DNA from: Tumebacillus avium
GTDB taxonomy: Bacteria; Bacillota; Bacilli; Tumebacillales; Tumebacillaceae
DNA: 64,000 nt
Assembly: GCF_002162355.1 (NCBI RefSeq)
Contig: NZ_CP021434.1
Coordinates: 4,022,001 to 4,086,000, forward strand
Direction: 5' to 3'
A program made the position numbers and the translations under genes. Each line of letters begins with the position of its first letter. Position 1 is the first letter of the stretch. Below the pieces are notes generated by a model that did no database searches, was not told the origin of the DNA, and saw only the letters and a program-made list of their open reading frames with translations. This document shows, in pieces, positions 47,101 to 53,257 of this stretch.

Positions 47101-47826
47101 CCTGCGCTGACCGCCAAGCTGCGTGCGCTGTCGGCGGAGCAGGGCACGACGCTGTACCTGACGCTGTTGTCCGGCTTGAAAATCTGGCTGGCGCTGACTT
47201 CCCGCCAAGAGGTGATCACCGTCTGTTCGCCGATTGCCGGCAGAAGCCATCCTGATCTGGAAAGCGTGCTTGGTCTGATGGTTAACCCGCTGGCCCTGCG
47301 TACAGACCTCGCCGACAACCCGACTGCGCAGGAAGTGCTGGAGCGGGTCAAGGACACTGCGTTTGCCGCTTATGCCAACCAGGATTATCCGTTCGACCTC
47401 GTCCTGCAAGATGTGCGCGCCCGCCGGGGTGGAGAGCTGGCGGAGGCGTTGTACAACATCGTTTTTGTTGGCCAAAACGCGCACCTTGAAGCGACTGAGC
47501 TGGAGCCGGGTGTGACGCTCCGCTATTGTTCCTTTGATGAGTTGTTGGGCAGTCTCGGGATTGATCCCGGCTCTGCTGCGGCGCAAAGGAACATCGAATT
47601 CGATGACTTTGCGGACGACCCGACGGTGGAGTTCGACCTGCACATCGAAGCGTACGGTTCCGGTGATGAACTGACCCTCGTCACCTCGTACAACACCAAG
47701 CGTTTCACCGCCGAAACGGTGGACATGCTGCTCAGTGAATACGAATATGTGCTGCAGCAGTTCGCCTCTGACAGTTCTCTGCGCCTGTCGCAGATCCAAC
47801 TGCCAGAGCTGATCGATCTGTTTTAA
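35110..47826 (+). CDS. Four-module NRPS, (A-T-C)x3-A-T-C* (NRPS 2)
   Basis: A 4238-residue non-ribosomal peptide synthetase. The ATG at 35110 has AGGGAG 8 nt upstream; the three earlier in-frame ATGs lack a site. Domains: A1, T1 (Ser546), C1 (HHMVHDG, His739), A2, T2 (Ser1611), C2 (HHIITDG, His1801), A3, T3 (Ser2658, motif RGGHS), C3 (HHIVSDG, His2853), A4, T4 (Ser3719) and terminal C* (HPIAYDG, His3908-Pro3909). Specificity residues aligned to GrsA: A1 DANTVAAVC (aromatic type, Tyr/Phe), A2 DILQLGLIW (glycine), A3 DAFWLGGTF (valine), A4 DDCTGSTID (unassigned). A4-T4-C* matches the last module of NRPS 1. There is no epimerase and no thioesterase. The absence of a starting C domain means A1 begins the chain. 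A strong terminator follows. Confidence 0.95.
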   Translation: MITTIDRGAQQWFEDQAAKRPDAIAVVFEDRQVTYAELNGLANRIARYLRKLGVGPDVLTGICAERSVEMVAGLLGILKAGGAYVPLDPSYPADRLRYMLEDSAVQVLVTQAHLADSLPVCAAEVVCLDGDVQGAEIALESAEDLQISVSADDLAYVIYTSGSTGRPKGVMLNHRGMCNMIPATAKLFDVREDSRMLQFASFSFDAATNEIFTVLSAGGTLCLARKNALMPGPGLIGLLRDLEITNVTLPPSVLAMLPDEFPQLRSVVSAGEHCPLETASRWARGRRFVNAYGPTEATVCASAAVYLGECTKVTIGQAIENAELFVLDEQMRPVAVGKEGELHIGGLGLARGYLHRPELTEEKFVPHPYSEDSEQRLYKTGDLVRPLEDGTLEFLGRIDQQVKLRGFRIELGEIEEVLIGHEQLREAVLLAREDVPGDKKLVAYVVPHAGQERPQAAELRRYLQDKLPDFMVPSSFVVLDGFPLTPNGKVDRRALPAPDARRGELAAEFVLPRTPLEESLAEIWQDVLGLAGLGVHDPFLELGGHSLQAVQILARVREQLGLEVGLHQLFASPTIALLAAELEQIRLAGKGVQNGTIPRVPRTEEIPVSFAQERVWFVTKMNPDNRAYAAQAMMRFHGNLRCDVLERALTAVVERHEMFRTTFHEADGRPLQRIHPPFDVTVPLVSLLAVEEAERESRLAQLMQEEMARPFEMTELPLVRWTLYQVGADEHVLLHIEHHMVHDGWSYNVFLREFTALYNAFCNGEASPLAEMPVQFADFAHWQRSWVQSEQAEEQVLYWKQKLAGCQPVLELPSDRPRPAVPSHRGGAVRVDLPAGLCEELTAMGRQEGVTLYVTLLAAFNVLLYRYTGQQDLLVGSAVANRRLRDTEGLIGMIVNNVVLRTQLGGEVPFRELLGTVRDMAYEAFAHEDLPFDKLVERVNPVRDVSRNPLIQVMFSFHDSPLPKLELLDVTVKVKEALNNGSAKFDLNVVGLPHLEDRLSESADVAGKGGLTLIWEYSSDLFEESTIHRMVGHYQTLLASVVAEPDVPLAKVRMMEEWEAEQILTVWNRTEVEGVPELPLHALFEAQAERTPDAVAVVYQEDCLTYRELNERANRLARRLLTLGVTAEMPVGLCVDRSPQMVVGLLGILKAGGAYVPMDPEYPQERLAFMVEDAGMPVVVTEKKHAAWLSSAQILCLDEELLEQESGENLGLTAAVDQLAYLIYTSGSTGTPKGVQIEHRNVVNFLHSMQQEPGLQADDVLLAVTSLSFDIAGLELFLPLVTGAKVVLADRATAADGKKLAALLASESVTVMQATPVTWRLLVDAGWRSAGRVKMLCGGEALPADLAQRLTEDGSELWNLYGPTETTIWSTCARVDGDRTEWQGAPSIGRPIANTHVFVLDEQLQPVPIGVPGELCIGGAGVARGYWNREELTAEKFISHAFGRLYRTGDRVRWLPDGKLQYLERMDHQVKLRGLRIELGEIEARLNLHPLVKSAAVVVKGVSHADKRLIGYVVPRGAEAPTAAELRVYLKEGLPEYMVPATVMLLDALPLTPNGKVDRRALPEPDALAGKGEYVAPRNARERLAADIFAQVLGRASVGITDNFFELGGHSLLAIGVASRLSSALGVEVPFRAVFEEPTVAGLLESLAGLEQQPGHKQIQFQLPQIEPVLHEEDVPLSLAQQRLWVLEQMLAGSAAYHFPFAMRLQGALDVKALEQGVQELVSRHESLRTTFAERNGQLVQVIGTPEPIKLEAVVVSEDAVLDLMHAEARRPFDLQHGPLFRVSLWKVRETEHVLLLNMHHIITDGWSYGVLVKELSALYAGASLAQLPVQYADFAAAQRRWMQGEVLENQLAYWKQQLGGELPVLQLPTDHPRPAVQTYNGAFCKMELPRRLSEELRTLSRQRSVTLYMTLLAAFQTLLHRYTGQEDLLVGSPIAGRNRPEVEGLIGFFVNTLVMRTDLGGNPTFGELLSRVRETALGAYAHQDVPFERLVEELQPERVLSHSPLYQVTFQLLSDWELQLTGLDVQPLDVQTGTAKYDLSAAVIEEGDKLVGRFDYNTDLFDPQTIERMMGHFFVLLEGIAAQPDGRIGELPLLTADEREKVLVEWNRTETAYPRDVAVHQLFELQVEQMPDAVAVVYGEQSLTYAELNHRANQVAHSLRGIGVVPDQPVAICVERSPEMIVGLLGILKAGGAYLPLDPEYPQERLAFMLEDAGAAVLLTQQHLANSLSLRTEHQICLDGEWAQIAQELDTNLPSVTGSEHLAYITYTSGSTGRPKGVCIPHRAVARLVKGTDYAEFSPADVFLQFASISFDAATFEIWGSLLHGAQLVLYPAGKASLQELGRVLQEHSVTTLWLTAGLFHQMAEEQLPQLASLKQLLAGGDVLSVPHVKTLLQNLPGVMLINGYGPTESTTFACCYGMTAPEQVGASVPIGRPIANTQVYVLDQYLQPVPIGVPGELYIGGDGLARGYLNLPEMTAEKFIEHPFSSGAEAKLYRTGDQVKLLPDGTLEFLGRLDNQVKIRGFRIEVGEVEAQLLASASVREAVVTVREFVPGDKRLVAFVVPAGGVDFDELALRQELKGRLPGYLIPSAFVVLAALPLTRNGKVDLRALPEPQEAVREELVEPRNGDEAWMADLFAELLGAQVGITDNFFARGGHSLTATRVISRLRGEYGVELSLQAFFEDPTVAGLVQKVQALHESKTGDKDTETVAVAVATVAQMVVPVLREGALPLSFAQRRLWFLDQFEPGNPVYNIPVGLRITGQLDINALSRSLQEIVTRHESLRTVFADELGEPSQMIVIAHEPILTLAEGDLQLLIEEEQRHAFDLQNGPLFRARLVRIGEQDYVLLLNMHHIVSDGWSIGVLAKELSALYSSLPLEPLSIQYADFAAWQREWLQGDVLDRQLGYWKQELGGKLPILQLPADRPRPAVRTYKGAVHRLKLSAKLSKRIQQLCQQEGTTLFMTLLTAFKTLLSRYTGLHDILVGSPVAGRNRAELEGLIGFFVNTLVLRTDLSGDPTFREVLGRVREMALAAFDHQDVPFERLVDELQPERHASSSPLFQVMFVLQNAVTEPWELQGVDVEPLKIDQQTAKFDLTLTVAEDGEELGVHVEYNTDLYDRATIERFCGHYETLLEGIAANPEQKIAELSLLTAAERQQVLVEWNATEVPFADVCLHELIEEQVQRTPHAVAAVYGEQEITYAELDVQANRLAHRLITLGVGPDVPVGVCMERSLELVVALVGILKAGGAYVPLDADAPTARIRQVLEDAHAQVCLTQGHLQEKLPVDAATYVALDPGSDVLDSYPVYAPHVPVTPDHLISIYYTSGSTGTPKGVCSTHRGWVNRMLWMQRQYQLQPQETVLQKTTLTFDDAACEFYWPLLVGGRIALMEPGLHKDPRAILEAAIRYKAAFITFVPSMLALFVDAVTPQDRLQLQHLRHVGSSGEALRSDLVRLFREKIGCHLHNTWGATEVSIDSTIHTCSEEDEHVAEIVSVGRPIDNNKCYVLDERLQPVPVGVAGNLYLGGIGLATGYLNDPERTAEAFLPSPFVEGERLYKTGDRGYFLADGSIMFLGRRDDQVKVRGQRVELAEIEAVLATHPDLQQAVVAAFKRPDGYLLAAYYVLQEGAAQVTSEVLRAYMSERLPDYMVPWRFVALDSLPTTVSGKVDRKQLPDPGDERPELAEAFVEPSTQAERTVAAIWQEILDVKGVGVRDNFFELGGHSLSATRIISRINRELGVQLPLRDLFESPTVAGLAEKAAGAASDEQGAIPRFTQRTEFPLSHAQQRFWFQYQFDPGNTSGGVMNLHLLDGQLDTDKLLRAYRDLTNRHSIMRTKLAERAGEGAVQVVYADAEEPIRFVDLTELPPGEQVNLVLQMLAEEKNTRFDLTRDFFFRACLLKVSDSQHILICNVHPIAYDGWSITVFLKDLAALYQELDLPPALQYGEYAAYQHAQLAEHRLDGQKAYWEQQLAADVGPPALPYDFETAPLDTVPMTDRRVTLEPALTAKLRALSAEQGTTLYLTLLSGLKIWLALTSRQEVITVCSPIAGRSHPDLESVLGLMVNPLALRTDLADNPTAQEVLERVKDTAFAAYANQDYPFDLVLQDVRARRGGELAEALYNIVFVGQNAHLEATELEPGVTLRYCSFDELLGSLGIDPGSAAAQRNIEFDDFADDPTVEFDLHIEAYGSGDELTLVTSYNTKRFTAETVDMLLSEYEYVLQQFASDSSLRLSQIQLPELIDLF

Positions 47827-47852
47827 CCAAACTGTTTTAACCCCAAATGAAT

Positions 47853-47889
47853 CGGGCAGTGTCAGAGTGACTGACACTGCCCGGTTTTA
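47853..47889 (+). terminator. Rho-independent terminator of NRPS 2
   Basis: A perfect 13-bp stem (47853-47865 with 47871-47883), a 5-nt loop and a T-rich tail, 26 bp after the stop codon. Confidence 0.94.
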
Positions 47890-47965
47890 TTTTTATAGAA
47901 GGTATCGTTCGGCATATATCGAATAAGACGTTAGAAAAACTTGCCAGACAAAAGAGGTGTATCTG

Positions 47966-49024
47966 ATGAAAATGCTGGATTTGAGCATCGGCCGTCCCTC
48001 CGTGGAGGTAAAAGTCGTCTCTTCGCTGCTGTTTGAAGCCGCCTTGGGACTGGCGGCGGTGACATATGCGGAGATCCAAGACACGCTGGAACGCACAGCG
48101 TCCGAGTGGGACGAGATCTCGTCGCGTCTGACGCTTGAAGCGCAGCAGGAGTTGGCGTACTGCGCGAGACACAACACGTGGCAGGCGTTGCTGCGGCTGC
48201 TGCACGGCGGGGATTTTGCTGAGATTGGGGAGTTTTTGGCACATCTGGACTCGATGCCGATGGAGGAATTTCGTTATGAGGTCCTGCCGCCGTTTGGCGG
48301 TCTGCAGGAAGAAGAGCTGCGCCGCCGGGCTGCTGCAGGTGATGAGAACGCTTGTGACACGCTGATTCAGGCGGCAGCAGGACATGGTTTTCTCGCAGCG
48401 TATGTTCCGTTTGTCCTGCGCGAGGATTCGGAGGTGCTCAAGCGGCATTTGTTGGTGCTGGTAGAAAGTTGGTATGAGGCGGCCATTTTGCCGAAAGAAG
48501 CAGAGTGGTCACGAGTCTTGCAGCGAGAGGTGACGGTGAAGCGGGAGATGCAGGAGCGGTTGTCTCCGGTGGATTTTGTGGAAGCGGCGCTGGGGAAAGC
48601 GTATCAGCCCGATCCATGGGTGCGGCGTGTTCTGCTGGTGCCGCATATCGCGTACCGGCCATGGACCATTCAGGCGGATCTGCCTGGGACGCGGGTGTTT
48701 TACTATCCGGTGAGCGACGAAAGCCTCTATGGAGATGATGACCCGTACCGTCCGCCCGCATCGCTCGTTCTGCTCCACAAAGCGCTGGGGGATGAGAACC
48801 GGCTGCGGCTCCTCAAACTGCTGTCTGAAGGGGAGCGCACGCTGCAGGAGCTCACCGAAGCGCTGGAACTGGCCAAATCGACGATACACCACCACCTCGC
48901 GTTGCTGCGGTCGGCCGGATTGGTGGTGTCGAACGGGAGTGCGTATGTGCTGAAACCGGCCATGCTGGAACAGGCTGACAAGCAGTTAACTGCCTTTCTG
49001 GAGCGCGGGAGACCAGCGCGATGA
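47966..49024 (+). CDS. ArsR-type regulator with large N-terminal domain
   Basis: A 352-residue protein. The last 85 residues form an ArsR-like winged helix (LHKALGDENRLRLLKLLSEG, then ELAKSTIHHHLALLRSAGLV). The first 260 residues are a helical region like the DUF5937 domain found in such regulators, probably the sensing part. The ATG at 47966 has AGAGGTG 8 nt upstream. Its stop overlaps the MFS gene start (ATGA), so it most likely controls that transporter. Confidence 0.8.
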   Translation: MKMLDLSIGRPSVEVKVVSSLLFEAALGLAAVTYAEIQDTLERTASEWDEISSRLTLEAQQELAYCARHNTWQALLRLLHGGDFAEIGEFLAHLDSMPMEEFRYEVLPPFGGLQEEELRRRAAAGDENACDTLIQAAAGHGFLAAYVPFVLREDSEVLKRHLLVLVESWYEAAILPKEAEWSRVLQREVTVKREMQERLSPVDFVEAALGKAYQPDPWVRRVLLVPHIAYRPWTIQADLPGTRVFYYPVSDESLYGDDDPYRPPASLVLLHKALGDENRLRLLKLLSEGERTLQELTEALELAKSTIHHHLALLRSAGLVVSNGSAYVLKPAMLEQADKQLTAFLERGRPAR

Positions 49025-50324
49025 CGGGTCAACAAATGAAAAGCGGTCATCAGAGCGTGGACGGAGCGTCACACTCGGTACAAGCCAGATCGCCCGGTGC
49101 GGATGGATCGAGGCATACAGCACCGTCATCGGTTTGGAACAACCGCGATTTCTTCTGGTTGTTCCTTGGCCGGACGATCGCGCAAGCCGGGACGGCGGTG
49201 ACGTCGATCGCCATTCCCTGGCTGATCTTGGAGCTCACAGGCTCGGCGATGCAGACCGGGCTGGCGTTTGCGGTCGGATTTGTTCCGTATCTGCTGTTAT
49301 CGCTGCCTGCAGGTGTCTGGGCAGACACCATGAATCGCAAAACGCTGATGGTCGCCGCCGACTGCGGCCGGCTGCTCCTGCTCTTGTCCATCCCGCTCGT
49401 GCAGTGGCTGTTTGGCGAGATCCCGATTCTCCTGTTGTTTGCAGTACAGGCCGGGATCAGTCTCTTGTCGGCGCTGTTTGACGCGGCGTACAGCGCCTGT
49501 CTGCCGAATCTCGTAGAAGGGCGGCAACTGCAGCAGGGGAATGCGGCGCTGCAGTTGGGGAGTTCGCTCAGCCGCATCGGGGGACGCGTGGCCGGCGGGA
49601 TGCTGATCGCCGTTCTGGGGCGGCGAACACGTTGCTGATCGATGTGCTTGCTTATGCGGTTTCGATTCTGACGATCTTTTTCATTCGGGCATCCTTTTCA
49701 AGAGAACGTAAAAGCGCTGCTTCCAACGGGATGTTTGCGGGTATCAAGGAAGGACTGCGCTATGTGTGGAACATGAAAACACTGCGCATGATTGCCTTGT
49801 TTTCCATGCTGGTCAATCTGGTGGGACCGGGGATGGACATTGCGCTGATCTATCGCGCCAATCAGGAACTGCATCTGTCCGCCGCATGGGCCGGATACAT
49901 CATGGCAGGGCTGAGCGGGGGAATGTTTGCCGGATCGCTTTTGCTTGCACGGGCGAAACAGCGTATCGATACAAAAAACTTGCTGGCCGCCGTGACCGCC
50001 TTGCAAGTGATTCCGCCATTTCTATTCGCTCTTGTCGGCACGCCCGCCGTGCTTGTGCTCGGACAAGTGCTGACCGGCTGCCTGATTATCGTCTGGAACG
50101 TCACCTCGACGACGCTTCGGCAGTCCACCGTTCCGGATGAGCTGCAGGGTCGGTGTGCGAGCGTGTTTCGGATCATCGCGTGGGTGACCATTCCGCTTGG
50201 CAGCGCCATTGCGGGGGCGGTCAGCGAGGTCTGGGGATCGCCGGTCTTCTTCCTGATTGCAGGCGCGGTGCTTGTGCTGGTGGGTTTGAGCTTTTGGCGA
50301 ACGCGAAGAAGTCTGGCATTCTAG
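49021..50324 (+). pseudogene. MFS transporter interrupted by a single-base frameshift
   Basis: The first 200 codons (49021 to about 49620) encode helices 1-5 of an MFS exporter of the DHA3 type, with the AGVWADTMNRKTLM loop motif. The remainder (from about 49622 to 50324) encodes the other helices in a different frame. At the GGGG run 49617-49620, one extra G would restore a continuous reading (LGAANTLLIDVLAY), which is what family members have there. As written, the first frame stops at 49638. Either the gene is broken or a homopolymer base is missing from the sequence. It is translationally coupled to the upstream ArsR-type regulator. Confidence 0.85.
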
Positions 50325-50347
50325 GTGACAGAGTATTAGTTATGTAA

Positions 50348-50390
50348 AAAACCGCCATCTTGCACCTTTCGTGCAGCAGTTGGCGGTTTT
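50348..50390. terminator. Bidirectional terminator
   Basis: A 10-bp outer stem (50348-50357 with 50381-50390) and an inner 5-bp stem (50361-50365 with 50371-50375) with A and T runs on the two sides, between convergent MFS and XRE-cupin genes. Confidence 0.85.
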
Positions 50391-50403
50391 GATTTTTGCA
50401 GCG

Positions 50404-50922
50404 TTATTCTTTGTAGCTGGCGATCAGCAGCAACCCGTCGGTGTCGCCGATATTGATCACGTTGTGCGGGATGCTGGCGTTCCAGGAGAAGGCATCGCCT
50501 TCCTCAAGGATGACCGAGTCGGAGCCGTGTTCGGCACGGTAGCGGCCTTTGAGCACGAGGTGGCATTCGTAGCCTTCGTGGAAGTGCGTTTCGCCGGTCA
50601 CATCGCCCGGTTTCGAGCCGACCAGCATCACGCGCAACGGGCCATCGGTGGTCAAGTATTCGATGTTGAAGATCCCGAACGATTTCACCTTGCGCTCTTC
50701 CTTGCGCACGACCGACATGCGCTCTTTGTCGGTCATAAAGAAGTAGGTGATCGGGACGTTCAAAAAGTTGGCGATCAGCTCCAGGGAGGCGATCGAAGGG
50801 GAAGTCTTGTTATTTTCAACATTCGAGATAAACCCGCGCGACAGCCCGGTCCCTTCGCACAGCTGGGGGATGGTGAGGCCTTTGCGCTTGCGGATCGCTC
50901 GAATTGTGCAGCCAATGTCCAT
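50404..50922 (-). CDS. XRE-cupin transcription regulator
   Basis: A 172-residue protein with an N-terminal Cro/CI-type helix-turn-helix (residues 5-60, IRAIRKRKGLTIPQLCEGTG then SRGFISNVENNKTSPSIASL) and a C-terminal cupin barrel (residues about 100-170, with THFHEGYECHLVLKG and EEGDAFSWNASIPH). Such regulators sense small ligands or metals and often act on themselves and neighbours. It is divergent from doxX, and several palindromes lie between the two genes. Confidence 0.9.
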   Translation of the reverse strand: MDIGCTIRAIRKRKGLTIPQLCEGTGLSRGFISNVENNKTSPSIASLELIANFLNVPITYFFMTDKERMSVVRKEERKVKSFGIFNIEYLTTDGPLRVMLVGSKPGDVTGETHFHEGYECHLVLKGRYRAEHGSDSVILEEGDAFSWNASIPHNVINIGDTDGLLLIASYKE

Positions 50923-50942
50923 CGGGCGTCACGTTCCTTTTT

Positions 50943-51085
50943 TTAAGTGTACCTTAACTATAGCAGACGGGGAGAGGCTTTCGCTAGTTCATTATGATGA
51001 ACTTAGTTTCTTCATAGTAATAATTTGATTGACAGGCGGGAGGGCAGGGTGATATGCTGTCTGTGCGTCATACAAAACTAAGTTT
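50943..51085. promoter_or_regulatory. Palindromic operator-like sites between XRE-cupin and doxX
   Basis: Four elements are visible: TTAAG-5-CTTAA (50943-50957), AGTTCAT-4-ATGAACT (50986-51003), GAACT-T-AGTTT (50999-51009) and AAACT-A-AGTTT (51075-51085). The last two share the same half-site and flank the doxX promoter. Confidence 0.55.
51029..51058 (+). promoter_or_regulatory. Promoter of doxX-like gene
   Basis: Perfect TTGACA (51029-51034) and TATGCT (51053-51058), 18 nt apart. It is flanked by the AACT-w-AGTT palindromes. Confidence 0.6.
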
Positions 51086-51115
51086 ACTTATATGAAACTG
51101 AGGAGGATTTTCCAC

Positions 51116-51538
51116 GTGAATAAAAATGCTGTAGCTTTGACTCTTTTGCGGGTTGTGCTTGGCTTGACGTTTCTCTTCCACGGCTGGCAAAAGATGCAAA
51201 TGGGCTTGGACAACGTAGGCGGTTACTTTGTCAGCCTCGGCCTGCCGTCGTGGCTTGCGTATGTGGTGGGCAACTTGGAGCTGTTCGGCGGCCTGTTGCT
51301 GATTGTGGGCATGCTGACCCGCTACATTTCGCTGGCGTTTGTCGTCGTGATGATCGGTGCCGTCTTCTCCGCGAAGTTCGGCAACGGCTTCCTCGGCGCA
51401 GAAGGCAAGCCGGGCTTTGAGATCGATGTCGTCCTGATGACGATCGGCGCTTTCTTTGCGATCACCGGCAGCACCGGCTATTCGGTGGATGCGGTGTTCA
51501 AGCGCCAAAGCCAGGCAGTGGATGGGCATAAGGCATAA
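51116..51538 (+). CDS. DoxX-family membrane protein
   Basis: A 140-residue protein with four hydrophobic helices and the family's opening ALTLLRVVLGLTFLFHGWQK. DoxX-like proteins (for example the MhqP/CatD group in Bacillus) are linked to quinone or thiol stress resistance in the membrane. GTG at 51116 is chosen because GAGGAGG lies 9 nt upstream; the ATG at 51092 precedes that site. It is probably controlled by the divergent XRE-cupin regulator. Confidence 0.85.
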   Translation: MNKNAVALTLLRVVLGLTFLFHGWQKMQMGLDNVGGYFVSLGLPSWLAYVVGNLELFGGLLLIVGMLTRYISLAFVVVMIGAVFSAKFGNGFLGAEGKPGFEIDVVLMTIGAFFAITGSTGYSVDAVFKRQSQAVDGHKA

Positions 51539-51549
51539 CGGTTTATAAG

Positions 51550-51581
51550 AAAAGGCAGAGCCAGGCGGCTCTGCCTTTTTT
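51550..51581 (+). terminator. Rho-independent terminator
   Basis: A perfect 13-bp stem (51550-51562 with 51567-51579) and T6 tail, 12 bp after the doxX-like stop. Confidence 0.95.
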
Positions 51582-51662
51582 GTGCAAGCCCTTGAAGTTT
51601 CCGCCCAGAAGCGAGATACTTTTTAGAGAGAATTCTATCGGGACTAGAGGAGAAATAAAAAC

Positions 51663-52031
51663 ATGAGCCTTGAGAAAACTATTGATTCGAAATATATCCA
51701 ACAACATCTAGCCAACGAGCGGACGTTCCTAGCGTGGATTCGCACCGCGATCACGATCATCGGCCTGGGCTTTTTAGCAGCGGGCGTCGTGTTTAAGACA
51801 ACGCCGTTTTCGGAGATCGGGCATCTGATGGCGTCGATCATCGGTGTAGGCTCCGTCTTATTAGGCAGCCTGATCACATACAGCGCCTCTCGCAATTATC
51901 GGGTGAAGAAGAGCGGCATCAATGACGAAACCTTCCAGGCATCGTCCCACATCATTGTGTTTACGGTAGGGAGCTTGATGCTGATCAATCTGTTCCTTGT
52001 GCTGCTGGTAGCGGTCTTGCTGCTGGATTGA
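51663..52031 (+). CDS. DUF202 (YidH-like) membrane protein
   Basis: A 122-residue protein with three hydrophobic helices and the DUF202 hallmark LANERTFLAWIRTAIT near residues 16-31. The function of the family is unknown. AGAGGAG lies about 10 nt before the ATG. It is followed by a long AT-rich non-coding stretch and has no clear partner gene. Confidence 0.88.
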   Translation: MSLEKTIDSKYIQQHLANERTFLAWIRTAITIIGLGFLAAGVVFKTTPFSEIGHLMASIIGVGSVLLGSLITYSASRNYRVKKSGINDETFQASSHIIVFTVGSLMLINLFLVLLVAVLLLD

Positions 52032-52563
52032 TCGGTTGTTTTGTTTTTAGTTAACATAATATATATTATCGGACGTTATGTGGATGGAGATATTTCCTTA
52101 CACTTGCGTAATTGTTCTACTTAGCTGTTGTTGATTGACTAAGGTGGTTGCGGAAAGAATTACCTTTTATTCAGAGGTCAGTGGGTTCAAATTCACTTGG
52201 GTTGTACAGCTAGACTTGAAAGGAACTAGCAACCCAAACGAAGGTGCAGAACAAGTGCTGAGATAAATGGGTTTGTCACTGCTGCCCAAATCCTCAACAA
52301 CTCGTCTAGACCGACTCGCCTACTAGCTAACCTCTCGCGACCACTGCACCCTTTGTCTTACCACATCAAGAATACCTTGACTGCTGAACTCTACTGCAAG
52401 TGGCTCTGTAAGGAAATTGAATACTACCCATTTGGTTCTATTAACTAGTTTCCGTATTGACTTACAACTCTTACTCCCCTCGCATCTATAAAGTTGTGTT
52501 TTTGATAGAGTTGTTTTAGACTCTATAAGTAGTAATACTACAAGAATAAAGGAGGAAGTTCAT
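52032..52563. other. 530-bp AT-rich non-coding region with inverted repeats
   Basis: No credible coding frame is present. Visible structures are GGGTTG/CAACCC (52199-52204 with 52230-52235) with inner CTAG/CTAG, a longer-range pairing AAGGTGCAG (52241-52249) with CTGCACC-C-TT (52344-52353), a hairpin ATAGAGT/ACTCTAT (52505-52511 with 52520-52526), and a perfect GTAGTA-A-TACTAC palindrome (52529-52541) just before the ribosome site of the next gene. It may hold a structured RNA or operators for the island. Confidence 0.5.
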
Positions 52564-53244
52564 TTGAATCTACCGTTGCAGATCTATGATTTCATCGCAG
52601 TCATATTCCCTGCTGCAATGTTGTTGGCAATACTTCGAACAGAGATCCCTTCCCTACCTATTTGGCAACAAAGTTACCAGATAGGAAATCTAGCCATTAT
52701 GCTTATAGTTTCTTATATTCTTGGGCAAGTGATTCAACTCATTGCTAGAGTGCTCGAAAAGAATAAGTACACAAAATGGCTATTCTACAGAAAAGAACGA
52801 GTTCCAAGTCCGGAAGAAATTGAGTTAGGCGCACGGAAATCGAAGGTTATTCTCGCACGAAAACAAGCTCAGGCCATATTGACCGGATTAAGCGAGTTTT
52901 ATGGGTTTCCAGTGGCTGCGGACGAAAAAGGATTGTTCGAATTGGTATATGCTCCGGTACATGATCGACTCGCAAAAAGGGATGTATTTCTTGCACTGTC
53001 AAACATGATGCGAGCCCTCGCAATGATTTCGTTTATGTACGGTTTTTATCTCGTCGTTAAAATTGTAATTTCGTTATGCTGGGGCTGGCAACCCATAACT
53101 TTTGAGTACTGGTTTCTTGGAATATCAATTCTGTCGTATTTTGCTTTCAGGAAAGGATATCTCGATAATAAGAATTTTTCTGAAGCAATACCATATGGCG
53201 CATTTTTAGCATGGTACCAACAACAAAAGTTATCGAAAAAATAG
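52564..53244 (+). CDS. Four-helix membrane protein of an AT-rich island
   Basis: A 226-residue protein starting at TTG with GGAGG 8 nt upstream. Two N-terminal helices (residues about 8-27 and 41-62), a charged middle of about 85 residues (KNKYTKWLFYRKERV onward) facing one side, then two more helices (about 155-180 and 185-200). I recognise no family. Codon use is AT-rich, unlike the flanking genes. It ends 13 bp before the metallo-beta-lactamase/AGS-C-like gene, so they form an operon. Small multi-helix proteins paired with a nucleotide-sensing partner are often membrane effectors in anti-phage systems; here this is a hypothesis. Confidence 0.7.
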   Translation: MNLPLQIYDFIAVIFPAAMLLAILRTEIPSLPIWQQSYQIGNLAIMLIVSYILGQVIQLIARVLEKNKYTKWLFYRKERVPSPEEIELGARKSKVILARKQAQAILTGLSEFYGFPVAADEKGLFELVYAPVHDRLAKRDVFLALSNMMRALAMISFMYGFYLVVKIVISLCWGWQPITFEYWFLGISILSYFAFRKGYLDNKNFSEAIPYGAFLAWYQQQKLSKK

Positions 53245-53257
53245 GAGGATGAAAAAA

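Noticed and set aside
52170..52205. A tRNA T-loop-like sequence (GGTTCAAATTC) suggesting a tRNA or att site
   Set aside because: The flanking bases do not form a five-pair T stem, and no acceptor, D or anticodon arms can be folded around it. No matching direct repeat was found at the other side of the island.
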